NCBI GenBank assembly: GCA_963835465.1
Contig: CAWIFR010000008.1
Coordinates: forward strand, 372,001-436,000
Source of the DNA: Bog-756 sp963835465
GTDB taxonomy: Bacteria; Actinomycetota; Acidimicrobiia; Acidimicrobiales; RAAP-2
Length of the DNA: 64,000 nt
Direction: 5' to 3'
Under the pieces are notes generated by a model. That model searched no databases, was not told the origin of the DNA, and worked only from the letters and a program-made list of their open reading frames with translations. Every line of letters begins with the position of its first letter. Position 1 is the first letter of the stretch. Positions 36,324 to 44,993 of this stretch are shown in pieces. A program made the position numbers and the translations under genes.

Positions 36324-36873
36324 ATGCGAGGGTTGGTTGTCTACGAGTCGATGTTCGGCAGCACGCGGTCCATCGCCGAGGCGGTGGCCGAGGGTCTGAG
36401 CAACCGGATGGAGGTCCGGGTGCTCCGGGCCCACGATGTCCAGCCCGATGACCTCACCGATCTGGACTGCCTGGCCGTGGGCGCACCCACCCACGCTCAC
36501 GGCATGCCCCGCCCGACCACCCGCAAGGGGGCGCCGGAGCAGCTCGACAAGCCGGGTAGTGAACTGGCCCTCGAACCGGGGGCCGACGAGGATAGCCGGG
36601 GTCCGCGAGTGGCTGGACTCGCTGGGCACGTTGGTGGTGGCCGGTGCGGCCTTCGACACGAGGGCCCACACGTCGGCCATCCTGACCGGCCGGGCCTCGC
36701 GGGGCATCTCGCGGTCTCTGGTCGTGCACGGGGTGGCCCTCGCCTCGCCGCCGGAGAGCTTCCTCGTGGACAAGCAGAGCCACCTCCTGACCGGCGAGAC
36801 GACCCGGGCCCGGGAGTGGGGCGATCAGCTGGGCAAGGCCGTCGTGGGCCTAGCCTCGAGCGGCGCTGGCTGA
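36324..36873 (+). CDS. Flavodoxin family protein (one apparent frameshift)
   Basis: FMN-binding electron carrier or flavodoxin-like regulator, about 182 residues. The phosphate-binding loop is YESMFGSTRSIAEAVAEGL near residue 7, with the FMN-ring loop GAPTHAHGMPRPTTR near 55. After one extra base near 36598 the rest reads VREWLDSLGTLVVAGAAFDT and GVALASPPESFLVDKQSHLL. This layout matches actinobacterial stand-alone flavodoxins of unknown partner. ATG 36324 has a perfect ribosome site. Proximity to sulfur genes may be chance, but electron supply to a sulfur enzyme is possible. Confidence 0.8.
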
Positions 36874-36890
36874 CCAGGTTGCCGCCGACC

Positions 36891-37373
36891 ATGCCGCCGA
36901 CTACCGACGCCATGGACTCGAGCGTGGTCGCCCTCGGTTCCCCATCGACGGCGCCGCCCACCCCGAAGTCCCGGCTCTCCCCGGGCCTGCGCACGCTGGT
37001 CGCCCTCGAGGCCTTCGTGTCCCTGTGCGGCCTCGGTGGGGGCTCCTACTTGATCACGCACGCCACCACGGCCCTGCCCGTGCGCTACCTCGGGGGCACC
37101 TGGTTCTCCACCTGGCGGTGGCCCGGCGTGGCCCTGCTCGTCCTGGTCGGCGTCGCCCCCGGCGTCGTGGCCGTGGCCACCCTCCTCCGACACCCGCTGG
37201 CCCGGCTCGGGCACGTCTGCGTCGGGGTCGGCCTGGTGGCCTGGGTCACCCTCGAGGCCGCGTGGGTGGTGGTCTCCCCACCGCTCCAGATCACCTTCGG
37301 TGCCATCGGGCTGCTCATCACCATCCTCGGGATCGTCGAGTGGCGGGCCGAGGGTGGGCACCGCCCCCGCTGA
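36891..37373 (+). CDS. Small polytopic membrane protein
   Basis: A 160-residue protein with four predicted membrane helices: LRTLVALEAFVSLCGLGGGSYLI region, VALLVLVGVAPGVVAVATLL, LGHVCVGVGLVAWVTLEAAW and LQITFGAIGLLITILGIVEW. Function unknown. It begins 17 bp after the flavodoxin stop and is probably co-transcribed. ATG 36891 is assumed; ATG 36912 is also possible. Confidence 0.7.
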   Translation: MPPTTDAMDSSVVALGSPSTAPPTPKSRLSPGLRTLVALEAFVSLCGLGGGSYLITHATTALPVRYLGGTWFSTWRWPGVALLVLVGVAPGVVAVATLLRHPLARLGHVCVGVGLVAWVTLEAAWVVVSPPLQITFGAIGLLITILGIVEWRAEGGHRPR

Positions 37374-37565
37374 CGCTCCGGGGTCCGACGACCGACCGGC
37401 CCACACCCCGGCGACCGCTGGTGGCGTGCGCCGGCTGTGCCCGGTGTCGAGGATGCTGCCCGGTCGCGGCCCGGGCCGGTTCCCGAGCGGGCGGGCCCTG
37501 GGTCACGGCGATCGCCGCGGATCGGCCGGACCCATGGCCGACCGCCTCCCGGCCACCAACCGGGG

Positions 37566-38933
37566 TCAGACGAACGGCAGGGTCCGGAACCGGCCGGCCA
37601 GGTAGTCGGCGGGGTCGGCGCCCAGCACCTCGGCCAGGACCGAGGCGTAGACCGACCGGAAGTCGGTGGTGAAGATCAGGTTGCCGTCGGAGACCTTGGT
37701 CAGGCTCGCCGGCTCCCCATACCAGCCGCCGCGGACCCCGTGGCCGGCCACGAACACGACGTTGGCCCAGCCGTGGTCGCTCCCGGCGCTGGCGTTCCCG
37801 ACGATGCGGCGGCCGAACTCGGTGTAGACCACGACCACCGTCCCCTGGCCCCGGGTGTCGGCCCCCATGGCCTCGACGAAGGCGCTGACGGCCGTGTCCA
37901 GCTCGCCCAGGAGGGTCTGCTGGGTGGGGGTCTGGTCGGCGTGCGTGTCGAAGCCGCCGAGCTCCACGTTGTAGACCTCGGTGGGTGAGCCGGCCAGGAT
38001 GAGGTTGGCCACGATGCTCAGCTGGGTGGCCAGCACGCTGGTGCTCGAGGCCACCGCCGCCGTCGGCGATGGCCAGGGCCCCCTGGGCCGTCGAGTCCGC
38101 CGGCGCCCCCGTGGCCGAGCGCAGATGGAGGGGGTCGCTGGTGGCCGTGCGGTCGAGGACGGGGCCCAGGCGTTGCTTGACGGTGAGCAGGTCGGCATTG
38201 GACCGGGCCGCGTCCGCCACCAGGCGGGCCTCGGACTTGGTGGTCCCGGCGAGCTGGGCGAACAGCGACTGCTCGGCGCCGACCCGGGGAGTTGGATGGG
38301 GCCCGCCGGGAGCGAGGCGCCCTGGACCTTCTCCCCCTGGAGGACGACCGGCGTGGTCGGGCCGATGCCCACCGCCCGCAACGGGCTCGATCCGTTCGAG
38401 TCCAGCCACCGCCCGATCCAGCCGGTGGTGGTGGACGACGAGGTGGAGCCGCTCTGCCAGATGTCCATGGACTCGAAGTGGCTGTAGTTGGGATCCGGGA
38501 AGCCGACCCCCTGGACGATGGCCAGCTTCTTGCCCTCCCAGAGCTTCTTCAGCCCGACCAGGGCGGGGTGCAGGCCGTATCCCTCGCCGATGGGAAGGAC
38601 AGTGCCCGGATCGATGGCCAGGCTCCCCCGGGAGGCGGCGTAGTGCGGGATCCTGGTAGGGCACCACGGTGTTCAGCCCGTCGTTGCCGCCGTACAGGGT
38701 GACCAGGACGAGCCGCTTGGTCGTGGCGGCCGAGAGCGTCCCCCGGGGGTCCGAGGACCCCCGAAGACCACGTCCCAGGCCCGGGGACCGAGGGCGGCAC
38801 CGAGCACGCCGATGGCGCCGGCTCCCCCGGCCAGAGCCAGGAACCTCCGCCGGTCGAGCTTCTTGTGGGGAGGGGTTTCGTCACCCGGTGGGAGAGGGTC
38901 GCCCACACCGCCCGGGGTCGTGGTGTTCGTCAC
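37566..38933 (-). CDS. DUF1501 family secreted protein (several apparent frameshifts)
   Basis: About 455 residues. A Tat signal is visible: KKLDRRRFLALAGGAGAIGV (twin-arginine region, about 24-43). Then come LVLVTLYGGNDGLNTVVPYQ, the GYGLHPALVGLKKLWEGKK block, IQGVGFP-type PDPNYSHFESMDIW, and the C-terminal GGFDTHADQTPTQQTLLGEL and VVYTEFGRRIVGNASAGSDH. DUF1501 is an alkaline-phosphatase-like or sulfatase-like fold of unknown function. Breaks near 38752, 38650, 38295 and 38058 each fit one base. It follows the DUF1800 gene by 7 bp; the two families are commonly paired. Confidence 0.82.
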
Positions 38934-38940
38934 GTGGACC

Positions 38941-40268
38941 TCAATTCGTCACGTACTCGGGGGAGACCAGGGCCATGGTGGTGAGGAGCGCCGGGTCGTT
39001 GCCCGCCTGGCGCAGTGCTGACGCGGTGGTGGATGACCATTCGTCCACCGACAACAGCGATCCCAGGGCGTCGACCCGGCCGCGGGCGCGGCGTCGGCCA
39101 CCGGGGACAGGTCGGCCACGGTGGCCAGCTGGTGGGCGAAGGACCAGCGGGCCAGGCCGCCGCCGTCGACAGCCAGTAGGAGTTCTGGGACCAGCCGCCG
39201 ACACTGCGGTGGGTCGAAGAGGACCTGGCCCATGGCGGCCAGCGTGGCCTGGAGGCCTCGAGCCATCTGACGCCACCCGGGCGGCCGGGACGGCCAGGGC
39301 CCGGAGGGCACCGACCACATACTCGGTGGGCTGCTTGATGAGGCCGGTCCTGGCCGTCGACGAGATGAACTCGGGGTGCTGGAGGACCGCCCGGAGCAGG
39401 TTGGTCATGTTCAGGTCGGCGGCGTAGGCGGGCGCAGAGTTCGGCCACCACCGGGTGGGACGGGCCCACCGGGTAGGCCAGATGGCTCCAGACGGCCGCC
39501 GGGACGAACCGGGACTCGACGCTCGGCTGTGGGTGACCAGGTCGATGACCTGGGCTCCGGTGTTGACCGGGGTGCCGAGCACCTTCTGGGTGACCGGGCT
39601 GTGCTCGGCCTGGTTGATGGTGAACGCGCCGGTGCCGATGTCGAGCCGCCAGCCGGTGAAGCAGTAGGCCGCGGCCCGGACGTCGGCTTCGGCGTAGGTA
39701 CCGATGCCCATGGTGAACCGCTCCATGAGCTCGCGGGCGAAGTTCTCATTGGGGTCGGCGGCCTTGTCCGAGGCGGCGTCGAGCCAGATGAGCATGGCCG
39801 GGTCGGTGGCCACCGCCTGGGTCAGGGCGTCGAACCCTCCGGGGCCCTGGGCCGGAAGAGCTGGTTCTGGCCGTACATGAACGCCGGGAAGTGGACTTTG
39901 GAGATGGCGGTGGGAAAGTGACCGTGGAGGAGGAAGGTCAGCTTCTCCTGGAGCGGGTTGGTGGTGGCCACCATCCGGGCCAGCCACCAGCTGGTCAGGG
40001 CGGCGAACTCCGCCTTCAGCTGGCGACGGATGGTCCGTCTGGCCGCCGTGTCCCCGCTCTTCTTGGCCGCCCGGAGCCCGGCGAAGTAGGTCAGTGGGGA
40101 CCCGAGGTCGGGCACGGCAATGGCGTCGGCTCCCGGGTCGGGTTGCCCGAGTCCCCCGATGAGCTGATCCACCGTGGCGCCGTACCCCTCCGCGTCGGCG
40201 GCCTCGGCCTCGGTCGTCGTGGCGCCGAACCCGGCCCGACGGAGCAGGTGCGTGGTGTCCAGGCTCAC
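38941..40268 (-). CDS. DUF1800 family protein (several apparent frameshifts)
   Basis: About 440 residues. The N-terminus LDTTHLLRRAGFGATTTEAE is typical of DUF1800. Other blocks are WWLARMVATTNPLQEKLTFL, LHGHFPTAISKV, DPNENFARELMERFTMGIGT, AAYCFTGWRLDIGTG, NMTNLLRAVLQHPEFIS and, in a shifted frame, SVGGWSQNSYWLSTAAA. DUF1800 proteins are usually exported with a DUF1501 partner; function unknown. Apparent shifts lie near 39845, 39525, 39430, 39255, 39200 and 39080. GTG 40268 follows GGAGGACCC. No signal peptide is visible from this start. Confidence 0.82.
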
Positions 40269-40483
40269 GGGTCCTCCTCTCGACCGGTCCGGCCCTCGTC
40301 GGATCGGGCGCCCCTCGGCGACCGTGCCCACCGATCAGTGAAGGGCGCGGATGTGAGGGTTCGATGATCAACCCATGAGCGAGCGGTCAAGATCGGAGGA
40401 GGCAGACCGGCGGCTCGGCAGCAACGCTCGAGCGGGCGCCACGACTCCGCTCGGCGCCCTGCCGTCGCCGCGCTGGGCGTCGG

Positions 40484-42301
40484 TCAGGGAGTGACGATGG
40501 GGAAGCTCCGCCGTGGGGGGTCGAGCACCCCGAGCAGCGCCGCCGCCACGCCGGTGTCGCCCTCGGCCTGCACCCCGTCCAATCCGCCACCGCCCAGGAG
40601 GCCGAGCAGGCCCGGCTTGGTCAGGGTCACGGTGAGGTCGGCGGTGCCGTCTCGTGGGTCCACGTCCTGGATGAGCACGCCGTTGCTGAGCGAGGTGCGA
40701 TAGGTGTGGCCGAGGTCGGTGAACACCCAGTCGATGGCCAGCCGGAGGTCCCATGCCTTGGGCCCGTCGATGCGGATGGCCACCGAGTCGAACAGCTGCT
40801 CGACGGTCAGGGCGGCGACCATGTCGGCGGCCCCGGCCGAGTCGAGTGCGGCGACCTGGACGCCGTGCCGGAGCTCGTAGGCCCCCTGGAGGAAGAAGTT
40901 GCGCCAGGTGCCGTTCTCGGCGCCGTAGCCGAGGGTGTCGTACACGTCGGCCAGCAGCGACCGGGCCGCGGTGTTCCCCTCGTCGGCGAAGACGGCGTGG
41001 TTGAGCAGCTCGGCGGCGAAGCGCAGGTCGCCGGCGTCGACGTACTCCCGGGCCTTGGCCACCACCGCCTCGGCGCCGCCCAGGCAGTCCACGTAGCGGG
41101 TGGCCGACTCGACCGGTGGGTGCTGCCACAGGTGGGCCGGGTTGCCGTCGAACCAGCCCAGGTAGCGCTGGTAGATGGCCTTCACGTTGTGGCTCACCGA
41201 GCCGTAGTACCCGTGCGTGTTCCATGCCTGGTCGAGGGCGGGAGGCATGGTCACCATCTCGGCGATCTCGATGCCGGTGTAGCCCTGGTTGAGCAGCCGG
41301 AGGGTCTGGTCGTGCAGGTAGGCGTAGAGGTCGCGCTGGAGCGAGAGGTAGGTGACGATCCGGTCGCGGCCCCAGGTGGGCCAGTGGTGGGAGGCGAAGG
41401 CCACGTCGGCGTCGTCGGCGAACAGGTCGATGGCCTCGGCGAGGTAGCGGGACCAGATCCGGGCGTCTCGTACCAGGGCGCCGCGCAGGGTCAGCAGGTT
41501 GTGCAGGTTGTGGGTGGCGTTCTCGGCCATGCACAGGGCCCGCCGCTCGGGGAACAGGAAGTTCATCTCGACCGGGCACTCGGTGCCCGGGGTCATCTGG
41601 AAGCGGATGAGCACGCCGTCCAGTCGCTCCTCCTGGCCGGTGTGGGTGATCTCCAAGGTGGGCGGGATGAGCCCGATCGACCCGAGCGAGGTGGTCTGCC
41701 CGAGGCCGGCGCCGATCTGGCCGGCCGGCCCCTTGGCCAGCTGGGCGCCGTACATGTACTCGGCCCGGCGGCTCATGGCCGTGCCGGCATAGACGTTCTC
41801 GGACACCGCCGACTCCACGAACCCGTGCCCGGCCACGATGGGCACACCCTCGCGGTACACGCCGTGGACGCCACCGAAGTGGTCGACGTGGGCATGGGTG
41901 TAGATGATGGCGGTGACCGGGCGATCCCCCCGGTGCCGGCGATAGAGGGCCAGGGCGGCCGCGGCCGTCTCCTTGGAGATGAGCGGGTCGATGACGATGA
42001 CCCCGGCGTCCCCCTCGACCAGGGTCATGTTGGACAGGTCGAGACCCCGCACCTGGTAGATGCCGTCGGTCACCTCGTAGAGACCCTGTTTGGCGCAGAG
42101 CTGGCTCTGGCGCCACAGGCTCGGGTGCGCGGTGTCGGGGCACTCGCCCTCGAGGAAGGCGTAGGCATCGTTGTCCCAGATCACCCGACCGGACTCCGTG
42201 GTCACCACGCACGGCTCCATGGCCCCCACGAACCCACGGTCGGCGTCGTCGAAGTCCTGGTGGTCGTGGAAGGGAAGGCCCTCGGGAGCTTGCATCGTCA
42301 C
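40484..42301 (-). CDS. Alkylsulfatase (SdsA/BDS1-type metallo-beta-lactamase fold)
   Basis: Hydrolyses primary or secondary alkyl sulfates such as dodecyl sulfate, releasing sulfate. It is 605 residues and uninterrupted. The binuclear zinc site is THAHVDHFGGVHG (about 138-150), with further ligands in TECPVEMNFLFPERR, MAENATHNLHNLLTLRG and FASHHWPTWG. A dimerisation domain (about 380-485) and a C-terminal SCP2-like lipid-binding domain (about 490-605, LTKPGLLGLLGGGGLDG) complete the usual layout. No signal peptide, so cytoplasmic. GTG 42301 is used; ATG 42295 is an alternative. No CAC/GTG element lies upstream. Confidence 0.93.
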   Translation of the reverse strand: MTMQAPEGLPFHDHQDFDDADRGFVGAMEPCVVTTESGRVIWDNDAYAFLEGECPDTAHPSLWRQSQLCAKQGLYEVTDGIYQVRGLDLSNMTLVEGDAGVIVIDPLISKETAAAALALYRRHRGDRPVTAIIYTHAHVDHFGGVHGVYREGVPIVAGHGFVESAVSENVYAGTAMSRRAEYMYGAQLAKGPAGQIGAGLGQTTSLGSIGLIPPTLEITHTGQEERLDGVLIRFQMTPGTECPVEMNFLFPERRALCMAENATHNLHNLLTLRGALVRDARIWSRYLAEAIDLFADDADVAFASHHWPTWGRDRIVTYLSLQRDLYAYLHDQTLRLLNQGYTGIEIAEMVTMPPALDQAWNTHGYYGSVSHNVKAIYQRYLGWFDGNPAHLWQHPPVESATRYVDCLGGAEAVVAKAREYVDAGDLRFAAELLNHAVFADEGNTAARSLLADVYDTLGYGAENGTWRNFFLQGAYELRHGVQVAALDSAGAADMVAALTVEQLFDSVAIRIDGPKAWDLRLAIDWVFTDLGHTYRTSLSNGVLIQDVDPRDGTADLTVTLTKPGLLGLLGGGGLDGVQAEGDTGVAAALLGVLDPPRRSFPIVTP

Positions 42302-42584
42302 GGGATCACCTGGTTCCGACTGGGCCGGCCGCCGTCCACCACGCTGGTGGCCGGGCCCAAGCTATCCGACGGCCACATCGGGACTGTGGCGGGCTGGCCC
42401 ACGGCCCGCGCACCGCCCCGCTACAGGCCCACCGTTGGGACCGGCCCCTCCGGTCAACCGCTCTTGGGCTGTGAAGCATCATCGTAAATTCAGGTCTCGA
42501 TGGCTCCCGCGGCACCTTTCGACGCCGGACTGCCAGTCCGGCGAGATCGGCGACTCCTCGACTGGCAAGCGAGGCGAGGGGGGT
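42302..42584. other. Gap upstream of the alkylsulfatase
   Basis: No gene seen. Contains the inverted repeat GCCACA/TGTGGC with a 7-base spacer near 42379-42397, which has a different spacing from the CAC/GTG elements, and an AT-rich patch CATCATCGTAAATTCAG near 42477-42493. Confidence 0.4.
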
Positions 42585-43217
42585 TCAGGGGTGTCGGCCG
42601 GCGATGGCGTAGGTGATCGTGACCGATGCCCTGACGCTTGTCTGACCCGGCTCGATCGGCATGGCCGAGGCGGCAAGCGCGTGCATCGACCGTGCCGGGA
42701 ATGGGGATCCAGGGCGTTCGTTGTCCTCCAGACTCTGGATCGAGCCGAGTTGCAGCTCCGCGGCCTCCGCCAGATCCCGGGCCTTCTCCTGGGCGTCCCG
42801 AACCGCTTGGCGCCGCGCTTCCCTGAAGAGCGGCCCGGCATCTCGCATGCCGAGCAGCAGCGACCGGATCTGGAGCGCGTCCCCGGCAGCATCGGACAGG
42901 ACCCCGAGCAGGCCACTGACGTCGTCCACGTTGCGAACGATCACTTCCAGTTCGTAACTGCCGATCCTGGCCGTGACCTTCTGCTGGGCCTGATCGAAGA
43001 AGTCCTGCACGGAGAGGTTCACCGTCCGAATGTCGTCTCGGACCACGCCCGCACCCTCGAGGGCGGCGATCGCCCCCTCGGCGGCGGTCGAGCAGATCCC
43101 CAGGGACTCTGCCGGAGTCGCCCCGATCCCGTTCAGGGCAAGTTGGAGCACGCACTGGTCGGGTGCGCCGGTCACAGCCCCCGTTCCCACCACCACCAGT
43201 GTCCGCTGGTCCGCCAC
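42585..43217 (-). CDS. SIMPL domain (DUF541) protein
   Basis: A 210-residue protein of the SIMPL/DUF541 family: TLVVVGTGAVTGAPDQCVLQ opens the first strand pair, SYELEVIVRNVDDVSGLLGV and REARRQAVRDAQEKARDLAE mark the middle, and SVRASVTITYAIAG closes it. Homologues such as Brucella BP26 and E. coli YggE are periplasmic and linked to oxidative stress. No signal peptide is visible, unusual for exported members. GTG 43217 is the best start. Confidence 0.85.
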   Translation of the reverse strand: MADQRTLVVVGTGAVTGAPDQCVLQLALNGIGATPAESLGICSTAAEGAIAALEGAGVVRDDIRTVNLSVQDFFDQAQQKVTARIGSYELEVIVRNVDDVSGLLGVLSDAAGDALQIRSLLLGMRDAGPLFREARRQAVRDAQEKARDLAEAAELQLGSIQSLEDNERPGSPFPARSMHALAASAMPIEPGQTSVRASVTITYAIAGRHP

Positions 43218-43671
43218 GGGGTCACCCTATAACTCGATCCGAGGGGTCACGAGTGGGTCGTCGCCTCTGCAGCACCACCGAGGCCATCGACTCCGTGCCT
43301 CCCGGGCGGTCGAGAAGCCCGCAGGAGCCTGCAACGCTCGCTCCGGGCGCACGGACGCGGCCCCGCTCGTCTGATCGCCGTCACCCGTGCTGACTCGGGC
43401 GCAGAGGCACCCGGTCCCGTACGGAGACCCAGCACCGGCGGACCTGCCTAAGTCTAAACCTCAACCTCAACCTCTACTTCAAGTACACCGTTAGAGATAC
43501 AGGATGGGGTCCCTGATTCCCCAGTACAAGCCGGTGCCGAGTGCCCCCGGCCTCTCCCGCCGTTCGACGGCGTCGTTGCCCCTGTAGCGTGGGCCGGGCC
43601 GGTAGCCGCGCCGAACGGGCCGCGGGGAGCGGCCCGTTCGGTACCCGCTTCGCTGCCGCCCAGGAGGGGCC
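43218..43671. other. Intergenic region with simple repeat and strong hairpin
   Basis: No gene. CCTCAACCTCAACCTC near 43460-43475 is a short simple repeat. CCGAACGGGCCGC (43611-43623) pairs perfectly with GCGGCCCGTTCGG (43629-43641) around a GGGGA loop, 30 bp before the next start codon. Confidence 0.6.
43611..43641 (+). promoter_or_regulatory. Perfect 13-bp hairpin in the leader of a lipoprotein gene
   Basis: Thirteen paired bases with a 5-base loop, without a following T-run, just upstream of the ribosome site CAGGAGGGG. It could be a leader stabiliser, a protein-binding site, or an attenuating stem. Confidence 0.5.
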
Positions 43672-44649
43672 ATGACTCGTCGAGCGCCACGGTGGACCGC
43701 CCCGATCGCCGTACTCGGCGTGTCGGTCGTGCTGCTCAGCTCGTGCGGCGGTGGTGCCAGCCTGAAGGCCCCGGGCACCACGACATCGACCAATCCCCCA
43801 GGCACGACGTCGACCCTGCCGACGCCGAGCACGGCGGCCCCCGCCCCGTCCGGCGGCCCGTACTGGCTGGTCCAGGACTTCACCCTGGCGCTCCTGGAGC
43901 GGGACGGCCTGCCTGCGGCCACCATCACCAAGATCTTCAATTCGCCGCGGACGCTCCTGATCGTCCGACCCCACGGCAGCGTCCCCGACGCGCTGGTCCC
44001 CCTCGCCACCAAGGTCGAGACCTTCGCCAGCTTCACTGGCCTCCAGGCGGCCGTCCAGGGCTCCACCCTCGAGCCCGGTGTCCGGTACGTCCTCTACGAC
44101 AACGAGGCCTGGTCCTTCACGCCGGCCAACGAGAAGGTGGCCCCGTTCACCTACGCCGCCCAAGCCCTGGCCCTGGCCCACGCCCACGGACTCCAGATGA
44201 TCTTCACGCCGGCCGCCAATCTGACACCGCTGCTGAGCGCCGGCTACTCGGCGTCCAACCAGCTCACCTCGGCCACCGGCAAGTTCTCCGGCTACCTGCA
44301 CCTGAACATGGCGGGCCAGGGCGCCGCCGTATCGGACATCATCGAGATCCAAGGTCAGCAGGCCGAGGACGAGCCGGGGTTCACCTCGTTCGTCAGCCAG
44401 GCCGTCGCCCAGGCCCGGGCGGCCGCCCCCTCACATCCGATCCTGCTCGGCATCACCACGTCCATTCCCGGGAGTGGGGCCGTCAGTGCGGCGAGCCTGA
44501 CCGCGGTGGTGGCGGAGACCAGGTCCCTCGTCGACGGGTACTGGCTGAACATCCCGGGGGCATCGGCCCAGTGCCCAACCTGCGCCCAGGCTGACGCCGG
44601 CCCGGCGGTGTCGTTCCTCGAATCGTACGCCGCCACCTCGGGGGGCTAG
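43672..44649 (+). CDS. Lipoprotein of unknown function
   Basis: A 325-residue exported lipoprotein. Signal IAVLGVSVVLLSSCGG (about 12-27) ends in the lipobox LSSC. After a Thr/Pro linker comes a domain of about 260 residues with ALVPLATKVETFASFTGLQA, LYDNEAWSFTPANEKVAPF, YAAQALALAHAHGLQMIFTP and DGYWLNIPG. The alternating strand-helix pattern and LAHAHGLQMIFTP suggest a TIM-barrel, possibly glycosidase-like, but I recognise no family. ATG 43672 has an excellent ribosome site. Confidence 0.7.
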   Translation: MTRRAPRWTAPIAVLGVSVVLLSSCGGGASLKAPGTTTSTNPPGTTSTLPTPSTAAPAPSGGPYWLVQDFTLALLERDGLPAATITKIFNSPRTLLIVRPHGSVPDALVPLATKVETFASFTGLQAAVQGSTLEPGVRYVLYDNEAWSFTPANEKVAPFTYAAQALALAHAHGLQMIFTPAANLTPLLSAGYSASNQLTSATGKFSGYLHLNMAGQGAAVSDIIEIQGQQAEDEPGFTSFVSQAVAQARAAAPSHPILLGITTSIPGSGAVSAASLTAVVAETRSLVDGYWLNIPGASAQCPTCAQADAGPAVSFLESYAATSGG

Positions 44650-44993
44650 CCGGCGGCTACGGGCTGACCGCCCTCGTCTGCGTACCCTCCACCGGCTGAT
44701 CGGAGGCCGAGACCCGGCTCTTCCGTTTCACCACTCTATGTGATGTAATAACCGCTTAGGGTGAATCTTGTGGTAGCTTCGCCTTCGGGCAGGAGGGCAC
44801 CGTCGAGTCTCCCTGTCGACACAGTCACACGGAGGGCGAGGGGCGCGCCGATGGGCCAACGGGCAGGGTGGAAGCTAGCTGTCATCAGGGAGGGCACCGT
44901 CGTGGGCGGTACCGCACCCGACCCCCGAGGCTGCCGCTTGATCGATCGCAGTCGACGGTTCGATCCCACAGGCACGGCCTCGGAGACTCGCTG
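44650..44993. other. Regulatory region of the polysaccharide locus
   Basis: No gene seen. It holds the CAC/GTG element (44732-44763) in an AT-rich island, then about 230 bp of leader to the GTG at 44994. I found no riboswitch I could name. Confidence 0.5.
44732..44763 (+). promoter_or_regulatory. Tandem CAC-N5-GTG element upstream of the GH26-like gene
   Basis: Distal site CACTCTATGTG (44732-44742) and proximal site CGCTTAGGGTG (44753-44763), 21 bp apart and oriented toward the gene. The GTGA after each site and the AT in the spacer match the cysD and sulfatase 2 elements. The proximal site is degenerate in its first arm (CGC for CAC). Confidence 0.6.

Noticed and set aside
43455..43480. CTCAAC simple repeat as a possible regulator array
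   Set aside because: Only two to three imperfect copies; no dyad symmetry and no clear relation to a promoter.
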